57,456 bases of DNA from Biscogniauxia marginata (taxonomy: Eukaryota; Ascomycota; Sordariomycetes; Xylariales; Xylariaceae): the NCBI GenBank assembly GCA_022695795.1, contig MU404217.1:1-57456 (forward strand). The letters are read 5' to 3'. Every line of letters starts with the position of its first letter. The first letter of the stretch is position 1. Both the position numbers and the translations under genes were made by a program. Shown here in pieces: positions 49,640-57,456 of the stretch. The notes beneath the pieces were generated by a model. It made no database searches. It was not told where the DNA came from and saw nothing but the letters and a program-made list of their open reading frames with translations.

Positions 49640-49894
49640 CCCACGACCCAGTCGTAACACCTGTCTTACGGCGGGGAATCCTTCGAGACCCAAAACTTGC
49701 CCTTGGGAGTGAAAAAGAAAGGAATACTTGCCCAGAAACCCAAGAACCTCTTCGATAACCTGCTTGCTTGGTACGGCTACGCCAAGTTATTAAAGAGTAA
49801 CATGAGTTACAAACATGTCGAAGAGTTCCGGTCTTCCATGCAAATAGGTGTCTATCGTGATCATCTAGCCATGAGTGGAGTAACTAACGGATGA
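49640..49894 (+). pseudogene. Unrecognised coding fragment
   Basis: A plus frame ending with TGA at 49892-49894 can be read back to about 49655. It includes LFDNLLAWYGYAKLLKSNMSY and HVEEFRSSMQIGVYRDHLAM; codon use is balanced and protein-like, but there is no good start and I recognise no family. It may be the last exon of a lost gene or a transposon remnant. The downstream 49895-50326 has no further coding signal. Confidence 0.25.
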
Positions 49895-50326
49895 GAACTC
49901 GATTCGTAGCGGCCGGGCGTGAGCCGGTGTTTGCCCTCCACTCTCATCGGACGAAAACCGGACTGAGCTGTTCGTAATGCTCGGTTTCAATATTACACCG
50001 ACATTTACCTCTCGTTAACCACTAGATCTGTACTGTGTCATCGTCGCGCCCAGATACAATCTACTACCCTTTGCATGAGATCGACGCACAGCAGACCCCG
50101 AAAACCGTGGCTTGCCGGATAGGTCGGTGGCAAAGGTCTCAGGGCTATTCTATGTGCTACTTCAGGCCTAAACCTTCCGGTTCTTCACACACTCAACGAA
50201 GAAATCACTTATAGTCAGTAAAGTCAACTTAACACTACTATCTAGACCATCTCGATTCTGCCAACAATCTCTTCATTTGACCTCTAGATCCGCTCAGCTC
50301 AAAACCTCCATGCAATATACATCAGA

Positions 50327-50989
50327 ATGGATGTGTCTTGTGCTTGTACTGGGTTCGGCAAACAGACCATTCAATCCATCCTCGACGAGATGAATCGAGA
50401 AACTGCACCTTTGGACGAGATATTACATGATCACGAGCGACTTTGTCACCTGGCTCGTGGGGTTCGAAACTGCAAGTTCTGCTCCCTTGACGACAGCGCA
50501 GTGTCTAGCGTGATACAAGGGCTTGGCCGGCTTTCCGTTCTCTACGAAGGTGCTAGAAAATCATGCTGCAGGTTTGGGGCTGGGGATCTGTTCGGTCATC
50601 GCGGGGTTCCTGCGAGTGACGCCTACCCTCCCCAAACCAACCGGCAGCTAGACGCCACGAATCGGGATGTCGGGAAGACAGCGGATGGAGCCGCGATGGA
50701 CAAGGCCGGTGTAGACGTACCAATGTTCACACCGGAAAAGGACTATAAGCCAATGATTGGTCTTGGAAGGCTGGCGCTCCTAGAGTCGGAGGCCGACCTC
50801 GTTGCAGTAACTCTTATCAAGCAAGGGTTGTCCCAGATAGGCTTCCTCCTTAGAGACCTCCAGTCACTACTGGCGGAAGGCAAGGTCATTGAGCAGACGG
50901 CTCAAGACCGTTTCGAAATGCACAGGATTTTGATAGACAGGATTCTGGATGATATTTACTCGTCCCTGGCTCGCATCCAGATGGGATAG
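50327..50989 (+). CDS. AflR-like regulator C-terminal-type protein without zinc cluster
   Basis: A single-exon frame of 220 residues. Residues 1-85 (MDVSCACTGFG, then DEILHDHERL, CKFCSLDD, LSVLYEGARKS) and 145-215 (IGLGRLALLESEADLVAVTLIKQGL, then an amphipathic helix and ILDDI) follow the pattern of the C-terminal half of AflR-type Zn2Cys6 transcription factors of secondary-metabolite clusters. No C6 cluster is found in the 900 bp upstream. It could be a truncated regulator, a stand-alone dominant-interfering partner, or a gene whose 5' exon was lost. The start is the first ATG and agrees with the beginning of the homologous block. The nearest related gene is the Zn2Cys6 factor 1.8 kb downstream on the same strand. 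Confidence 0.6.
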   Translation: MDVSCACTGFGKQTIQSILDEMNRETAPLDEILHDHERLCHLARGVRNCKFCSLDDSAVSSVIQGLGRLSVLYEGARKSCCRFGAGDLFGHRGVPASDAYPPQTNRQLDATNRDVGKTADGAAMDKAGVDVPMFTPEKDYKPMIGLGRLALLESEADLVAVTLIKQGLSQIGFLLRDLQSLLAEGKVIEQTAQDRFEMHRILIDRILDDIYSSLARIQMG

Positions 50990-52831
50990 TGAGGTTACCA
51001 AAGATCGAAATGATCAAGCTGTTCAACGTTACTTGTTGCGTGGCTGGTGGGAATAGGTATTGGCAATGGTACGAGTTAGGAGAGGATGTTGTCTGCGACC
51101 GCAGGTGTGGCGACATTACCATAGAGGATCACAGCAGCGAACAGGGGAGAATGCATGTCTTCATTCCATACAGGTCAGCCCCTGTTATATTGTTAGAGTC
51201 TCCATCACCGAGTTACCTCTCCACCATACCTCGAAACGTATTAACCCAAGTATTGATACGAAATGTTTCTCTTAAGCTTTTAGTTTTTCAGTTGCTTTAT
51301 GCAAAATAATTATATAAAGTTTGTATCATGACTTTGAAAGATCCTAGTGAGAATCTGTTTTATATATCCATTACTTGAAACAACCCGCAGCGGAAGCTAA
51401 CATTAAAACAGGGGTTGACCTGTATATGTACTCCGCTAATAAAAACTTGGATCTTCATTTCTATAGATCCATCTGGAATGTAACGGGAGACCATCCATTT
51501 ATAAGTCCAATTCATGGTACGTAAAAGTGTATGTAGCTTATCGTGGTTGACTTCTATATATATGTTTACCCTAGATAGCTTGTTAACCAGATCTCTCTTA
51601 ATGTGCTTGCTCGATCTTTTAGACAGGGGTGGAGGTTCGGGACGAACGGATGTGACGGGGGGTAGTCACGGAACTGGAGCCGTGGCTATTATGCCAAGCT
51701 AGAATATCAAGCCGCGACCTTCTAGGACGTGGGGTTAGTTAGCTAAGTCGGTTGGCTGACTCGTCACAAGTCATTGAGCCTACTTATCCCATATTGCCGG
51801 TTGCCAAGGTGATGGCGCAGCCATGGCAGCTCACGCACTACGCATAGAGAATAAAATGTAGAAGTTTCATAGATAACCTAGTGATTTTCTTTTCCTAATT
51901 TTTTTCCCACAAGAATTTAATAACTTTATAAGTTATAATCATTATCTTTTAAACATTAATAAAATATAAATATAAAATAATTTCTTTAAAATTATAAATA
52001 TTAACTTAAGTAAATATAACGTTTTTTTTATAAAAAGATTAAGTTTATAAACGAAATTTTATAATTATTAAACTTTTAACCATTATAAATTATAAGCGCC
52101 ACATTGAAATTAATTAATAATTAATAATATTAAAATTATTATATTTAATTTTATATTTTAAAAATGAACTACTTATTTTATATTAAATATTAAGTAATAA
52201 ATATTATTATTAATTTATATTTATAATAATATATATAAAAGAAATTAAAAATATATATATAAATTTACGTGTTAATTAAAAATAATAAATATATTATTTT
52301 TATATATTAAAAAACTTAAATTTTAAAATAAAATAAATGTTTTATTATTATAATATAATATTAAATATAATTATTTAATTATATTAATTATTAATTAATT
52401 TTATTATAATGTTAATAATTATAAAAATTAACTTATTTATTTAAATGATTTATTATTAATAAAAAACATTATAAATTTTATAATTTAATAAAAAGACTTT
52501 TATAAAGTGACTTTATTATTAATATATAAGCTTAAATTTATAAATATAATAATTAATTTATAGTTTATACTAACTTAAACAATGTATTACTTTTAAATTT
52601 ACGTGCGCCATTAAGATTAAAAATATGTAACCTTTATATATTAATGACATCTCCTTGTTCTTATTAATAACCCTCTTTAGCTTACAACGGGATGATATTT
52701 CCTTGAACCCAATATCTCTCTTGTTGAAATTTATAACTTCGCCTTCATTACTTGTCCCTTTATAATAAGAAAATAATCTTGCACGTTAAATCTTCCTAAC
52801 TACCTAAGGAGGCGAAGTCTTCGGAATAAAA
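50990..52831. other. Intergenic region with a RIP-degraded MITE
   Basis: 50990-51880 is balanced but holds no recognised gene; short open frames there look like 3' flank. 51890-52620 is AT-rich and includes a copy of the long-TIR element family (about 52000-52470, from TTATAAACGAAATTTTATAA to a TAATAAAAAACATTA end). 52620-52831 is the leader region of the transcription factor, with TTTATAATAAG near 52760 as a TATA candidate. Confidence 0.45.
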
Positions 52832-54370
52832 ATGACAGGAAGGATTCGAAGTTCGTGTGATCAGTGCAGCAAGTCAAAGCTGAAATGTGGTGGTGAGAAG
52901 CCGATCTGTCACCGTTGTTCCTGTCGCAATCGACCTTGTTCATATAGTCAGATTCGAAGTGCCGGCCGGCCGCGTCGTGCGAGAGCATCACCGACCATGG
53001 CCAGCGGCGATGTGTCGGAAGTCGTGGAAGGGAATTCTCAGCCTATTTCTACCAGGCGTGGATCCCCGTCGGCAGCCTCGACGGTATCATTACATCCGTC
53101 TACAATAGCGGACGTTTCAGAACTCTCTGATCACTTCGACTTCAACATGACCGAATCGACCTTAGACAGCGAGAGCTTCAACTTTGATACTCTCGACCCA
53201 CTACTAGGTGGAACTACAATACTTGATTGCACCGAGCCGGAAGCTGTGAATACCAGTCACCGCGACCCAATCCAGGACGATCTACAAGACCAGGGCACAT
53301 TAGCTCAGCCCCAAAGTCTCACCTTGCTACCCACTCTAGCTGTCGACCAAGAGCAGAGCCTCTCCTTTTCCATTGGGGATGAATTTTCTTCGATCACAAT
53401 AGCGGGTCTAGAATCGGCATTTGATCTTTCAATGTCATCTTACCAGCACTGTGACAGCGCTATGGGTTTGCGGCAGTCTTCCAAAGTTGCCAGTGAACAT
53501 TTATCCTTCCCACCAACTCAAGCACCACGCAATCATCTAAGAATATATTTTGAGGAGCTCCTAAATGACACAAAAACATGTACTATGCTCGAACGCCTGA
53601 TCGACCCAGTAGCATGTCAGAACCGCACCAATTTTGACCCAAATACACGTGGTCGGCTTTTTGACACTACTGACGCCGATGGATTGATCACAAGTTTTGT
53701 GTGTAGGTGCACAATGTTACTAAACAGGCTACAAATCATAGCTATGCACCCCGAATTATCTCCCTCTAGCAAATTGATTCCCCTAGATCTGGCTCTTTTC
53801 ACCGAGGAAGCGTTACAAGAAACAGAACAAGAGATGGCGGGGTGCGCGGTCTGCAGCTCAAGCCCATTAAGTGCAAATAAAGTTATACTGTGCCTTGTTG
53901 CGGACTGGGTGGTCAATTGCCTCCAGGGGATTCTCGAACGCGAACTCAACACTTCCACAACGGCGAAGGCTAGGTGCCTTCAAATGAGCAGCTTGGGACA
54001 TCAAGGGGCTAGTAAAGGAGAGTGGATGGAGCAGCAGCGGGGTGCCAACAAGGCGACACCTTCAATTGACAGGAAGAATATTCTGCGAGTAGGAACGTGG
54101 GTTGTTTGCAAAGAGTTTTGGACTCCATGCGTATCAATGCTACTCAGCAGGCGTATCTCGCGGCTGAGGAGGATGCTTTGCAAGATAGGAGCTGAGAACT
54201 TCGACCTGCTACAACGAGCAGCTCCTAGCGTTACAACTCGAACAGCGAGCGACATGGCAAGCATGGTTCGTTGCAAGATTGATCTCCTGTCAGGTATGAT
54301 TGAAATATGGGCTTCAGGATTCCGCTGCGAGTCCCTCCATTCTTGTCAAAACTCCACACATGACAGTTAA
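52832..54370 (+). CDS. Zn2Cys6 fungal-specific transcription factor (AflR-like)
   Basis: A single-exon frame of 512 residues. The N-terminal zinc binuclear cluster has Cys9, 12, 19, 26, 29 and 36 (spacing 2-6-6-2-6), with the basic SKSKLK loop typical of GAL4-type DNA-binding domains and an Arg/Pro-rich linker (RPRRARASP) after it. Residues 60-230 are Ser/Thr/Asp-rich and low in structure. Residues 290-490 carry the helical C-terminal region of AflR-type regulators (GCAVCSSS, then a conserved ILRVG and MVRCKIDLLSGMI). It is nuclear and predicted to bind CGG-containing sites. No polyketide or peptide synthase gene is in the window, so its target cluster, if any, lies outside. No stop or frameshift was found. 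Confidence 0.88.
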   Translation: MTGRIRSSCDQCSKSKLKCGGEKPICHRCSCRNRPCSYSQIRSAGRPRRARASPTMASGDVSEVVEGNSQPISTRRGSPSAASTVSLHPSTIADVSELSDHFDFNMTESTLDSESFNFDTLDPLLGGTTILDCTEPEAVNTSHRDPIQDDLQDQGTLAQPQSLTLLPTLAVDQEQSLSFSIGDEFSSITIAGLESAFDLSMSSYQHCDSAMGLRQSSKVASEHLSFPPTQAPRNHLRIYFEELLNDTKTCTMLERLIDPVACQNRTNFDPNTRGRLFDTTDADGLITSFVCRCTMLLNRLQIIAMHPELSPSSKLIPLDLALFTEEALQETEQEMAGCAVCSSSPLSANKVILCLVADWVVNCLQGILERELNTSTTAKARCLQMSSLGHQGASKGEWMEQQRGANKATPSIDRKNILRVGTWVVCKEFWTPCVSMLLSRRISRLRRMLCKIGAENFDLLQRAAPSVTTRTASDMASMVRCKIDLLSGMIEIWASGFRCESLHSCQNSTHDS

Positions 54371-54935
54371 TCGATAATTTCCGACAACAGATTTCGAGGA
54401 AATGCATTTATATCAGGATATCCTAGCTACGATTGTAATAATTTAACAGTAAATTTCTAAGTCCAAAATGTATTGCCACCCTATGTTGCGCGGTTGGGGA
54501 CGATTTATTGTACCAGTAGCCCTATACGCAAACTCAAGCTACACGAACAAGACAGATGGCGCTTCCTCTGTAGAGGAAAACATTTACAAGGTGGAATATT
54601 ATACCTTGTTTAAAGAACCAATTACTAATTCCCTATACTATTTAGTCCTTATGCGGCTTATAAGGGGTAAAAGTACCTAAAGGTTCAAATTAATGAGTTC
54701 AACATAATCTTAGGTACCTAATTAAAACTAAAAACTACCTAAGGATTAAATTTTCATCCTTGGGTATAAGGAGTTTTCCAAGCTAGAACCACTTCTCTTA
54801 CTCTCCATCATTAATGTAACCTCCCTAATCTCTCTCCCTTTGGTCCTGTTTTGTGGTCGAACTGTTGAACTGTGCAATGTAGTTCTCAGATCCTGTAATC
54901 CTGTGGGGGACCACCCCAAGATCTTCACATCCTTA
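54371..54935. other. 3' flank of transcription factor, no recognised gene
   Basis: Several short open frames (for example 54468-54680) lack family features. Repeated ACCTAAAGG/CCTAAGGA motifs occur near 54675-54760, and a GGGGGACCACCCC hairpin near 54905. Confidence 0.4.
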
Positions 54936-55150
54936 CACCTATCCAGGGATTATTGCAGTGATGGAGAACAACGCCCCATATAGTACCCATTACCACCAAC
55001 CCCTGATATTATTAGTTCTAGTTAGCCGCATGTACTGCTTCATATATTTTATTAGAGAAACTACATACAAGATACACATTTTAGGGTTGTGGGTGGTTAT
55101 GGGTGCTATATGGGGCATTGTTCTCCACTGCAATAATCCCTGAATAGGTG
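54936..55150. mobile_element. Well-preserved 215-bp MITE with TA duplication (Tc1/mariner-like)
   Basis: The left arm from CACCTATCCAGGGATTATTG and the right arm ending CAATAATCCCTGAATAGGTG are inverted repeats of about 70 bp, flanked by TA (54934-54935 and 55151-55152). The internal loop is about 75 bp. Arms differ at only a few positions and by a 3-bp gap, and CpA/TpG are retained, so RIP has not hit it. A 61-residue frame across it (54958-55143) is a by-product of the palindrome and not a gene. Confidence 0.88.
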
Positions 55151-55152
55151 TA

Positions 55153-56696
55153 CGTCACCGGACCCCCATCTCCAGTGGCTACATAGCTGCACCAGGTCTA
55201 GACCCTCCGGGCCTTACATTTCGGAGTGGATTAGACATTCAGATCAGCTAGTGTCATCATTGTACACTAAGTCTAGATTGTATCAGAGGCACGAAATGCA
55301 CTTAAGTAAAATGCTACCTTCTCCAGACACCACATTCCGGCACTCTACGCCCCAACAACGTGATCATGGCAACCCTAACATTGTGTTCCGAGGCTAGAGA
55401 CAGGTTAATATACGCGGCGGCTAAGCCACGCGTCTATTTACAATAGCCGTTGGATAGTATGAAATGTCTCCCTGAAACCAGCTTTTATCTACTAACTTTA
55501 ATTATCTACACCGTTTAAACTTTTATTAATAAGCCTGTATATAAAGTTTATGTCGCAGCGGTGCCTTATAACCGTTACGCTAATAACCCAAAAAATATTA
55601 AATTTATTAATTTAACATTTTAAATTAATTTATATATTATTATTAGTGCCGTATTATAATAAATACTTTATAATTATATTTATTATAAAATAATGAAGTT
55701 TAATATTAAAAAAGTTAAAATTTATAATTATAAAGAATTACTTATTAATATATTAAGTTTAACTTTATTTTATTTTTAATTAATTAATATAATTATTTAA
55801 ATATTAATATCTTTAAATTAATTAAAGAAATATTTTAATGTTTTTAATTATTTGAATTTAACGTTATTATTTAATTTAATCATTATAATTTATATTTTAC
55901 AAGTTGTGCGTTAAATAGTAAACTATTATAATTATCACGATAGTGACTAGATTAACCACACTAGAGCACCCCGCTCCCAAAAGGGTAACAAAATACTAAA
56001 TCCGCTGATTTAGCACCCTAGGTTGGCTTATATGCTGCTACGAGCACCGTGCCGTAACAATAATCCTTTCAGTTAACGTATTCGCCAAGACACCTATGCA
56101 TATTAATTAGTCATCTATTCCCGTACCTAGGTCGACGGTTAGATTTAGCTAACGCTACAGTGCCTTTAGATCGATCGGACTGCATCTTTGCGATATGTAT
56201 AAAACGAACACGAATGATCAATGGCGGCACGCTATAAAGCTTGGCTACGGACCGACCCGCAACTAGCCTTCCCTGCCCGGATGCATTGTGCATATCCCGT
56301 GCTTGGTCGCGGATTTTGAAATACGGGGGAGAGGGAGGGGGGTTGATAAAAAAAAGCCTCACGTTTAAACAAAAAGGAAGCTTTATATGGTTAACCATAA
56401 CGGCGAAATGGAAAAAACAATTTTTAAGTCCGCGCGTCATATAAGCTAGTTATAAATCCTTTTTATTAAGATGTTAAACATAGTGAAACTATAATTATAT
56501 AGTATAACATGACTATTTTTATATAATTAAACGACGTATTTAAACTAGTTTTAATTTTAATATATAAATATTTATATATTATAAAAAATAAAAACAGGAA
56601 AACTTTTAAACCTTTTTAATAAAATAAATTATAAATTATAATTATATATTTTCATTTTTATAATACATTTTAATAAATTTTAAATATAAAATTAAA
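55153..56696. other. Mixed region, no recognised gene
   Basis: 55153-55550 is balanced without a convincing frame. 55560-55910 is AT-rich and RIP-like. 55920-56450 is balanced, with open frames on both strands near 56111-56444 that show no known family. 56450-56696 is AT-rich. Confidence 0.4.
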
Positions 56697-57100
56697 TAAT
56701 ATATTATATAAACTAATAAATAAAATAAGTTTATAAATAAAATGGTTTTTTATATAAAATCGACTTTTTCGAAAATTTATAACTTTATATGTAAAAATCG
56801 TAAAAACATCGAATCCTTTTTTTAATTATATAATTATATAGTTTATTTCAAATAAAAATCGAAAAAATAAAAACTTAAATATAAAAAGAAATATGTAAAA
56901 AGGTCTGTATATTTTATTATAATTTTAGTTTTCACGCGTTTTCCTTCGTGTTTTTAAATATTATTTTTTTTGATTTTACTTTTAATTAAACTATATAAAT
57001 ATATACGTGGAAAGTTATAAATTTTTAAAAAAGTCGATTTTATATAAAAAACTATTTTATTTGCCAACTTGTTTTATCTACTCGCTTATATAATATATTA
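56697..57100. mobile_element. MITE-A copy
   Basis: Left arm (TATTATATAAACTAATAAAT, then GGTTTTTTATATAAAATCGA and AAAATTTATAACTTTATATG) and right arm (AAGTCGATTTTATATAAAAA, then TTATCTACTCGCTTATATAA) are inverted copies matching 31105-31537. RIP-degraded, no coding capacity. Confidence 0.75.
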
Positions 57101-57115
57101 ATAATAATAAATAAA

Positions 57116-57456
57116 CAATATAAACTTATAAGTTAAATGGTTTTTTATATAAAATCGGATTTTTTTAATATAAATAACTTAATTAAAAAGAAATTAAAAA
57201 AGCCTCGGTTCTTTTTTATTTATATAATTATATAAATAAATTAAATATAAAATTAAAACATTTAAAAAGTTGTTATATTAATAAAATTTATAAAAAATAA
57301 AACTTATTAATTATTTTTCGTTTTTTATTAATATAATTAACTTTAAACGTTTTCGATTTTATATTAAATTAAATTACGTAATTATATAATAAAAATGGTT
57401 TAATTTTATATAAAAAAGTAAGTAATTAACAAGTTTTATTTATTTATTTATTTATT
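57116..57456. mobile_element. MITE-A-like copy running off the window end
   Basis: It starts with the left-arm sequence AATATAAACTTATAAGTTAA and GGTTTTTTATATAAAATCGG, and ends in right-arm-like sequence with TATTTATTTATTTATT at the window edge. The terminus is outside. Confidence 0.55.

Noticed and set aside
49511..49693. 60-residue minus-strand frame next to the coding fragment at 49640-49894
   Set aside because: No recognisable family; Arg/Gly-rich wording looks like an antisense by-product, and the plus strand is at least as protein-like.
50886..51309. Frames on both strands just after the AflR-like gene
   Set aside because: They overlap its 3' end and flank, overlap one another and lack family features; most likely 3' untranslated sequence.
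53617..54276. Two minus-strand frames of 113 and 91 residues
   Set aside because: They are antisense to the Zn2Cys6 transcription factor and show no family features.
54958..55143. 61-residue frame
   Set aside because: It spans the MITE inverted repeat at 54936-55150 and arises from it.
56111..56444. Frames of 109 (minus) and 67 (plus) residues over one another
   Set aside because: Neither resembles a known family and both cover the same bases; no start context or introns favour either.

Overview
The window looks like nuclear DNA of a filamentous ascomycete (Pezizomycotina). Long AT-rich stretches are almost free of CpA and its complement TpG, the mark of repeat-induced point mutation (RIP). 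They alternate with short islands of balanced composition that hold genes with 48-170 nt GT-AG introns and CTAAY-like branch sites, fungal Zn2Cys6-type regulators and relics of Ty3/gypsy chromoviruses. I cannot name the species. This is a two-compartment, RIP-shaped repeat region with a few surviving genes, not a gene-rich chromosome arm.

Layout. 1-258 is a TTTTATA microsatellite and the right arm of a miniature transposon (MITE). 259-15796 is a nested retrotransposon stack: an outer minus-strand Ty3/gypsy element (target duplication ATAAT) lies in the tip of that MITE, and it was itself hit by a solo LTR (5145-5647, duplication AAGAG) and by a complete plus-strand element (7881-15369, duplication TTAAA). 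16430-19620 is gene island 1, with an intact four-exon D-2-hydroxyacid dehydrogenase gene. 19620-24840 is RIP-degraded and includes a 1.65-kb long-TIR DNA element. 24840-29750 is island 2: a maltose O-acetyltransferase-like pseudogene (minus) divergent from an intact nine-exon medium-chain zinc dehydrogenase gene (plus), then an orphan promoter-like stretch. 29750-49380 is AT-rich and carries MITEs, three tandem-repeat loci, a tRNA-like Pol III candidate, a solo LTR (34762-35105), a 2.4-kb long-TIR element and a third full Ty3/gypsy element (41158-48566, duplication TTTAA). 49380-51880 is island 3, with a 220-residue protein resembling the C-terminal half of AflR-type regulators. 52600-55550 is island 4, with a 512-residue Zn2Cys6 transcription factor and a well-preserved TA-flanked MITE. 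The rest is mostly AT-rich MITE sequence.

How it fits together. The two dehydrogenases and the acetyltransferase relic are metabolic accessory genes, and the two regulator-like genes resemble those of secondary-metabolite clusters, but no synthase gene is present. Whether they share a pathway cannot be read from the sequence. The clearest structure is in the mobile elements: exact target duplications that order the insertions, LTR families sharing one end but with different other ends, a minisatellite that differs in copy number between the two LTRs of one element, and a DNA-element superfamily with very long inverted repeats. All retrotransposon reading frames are broken.
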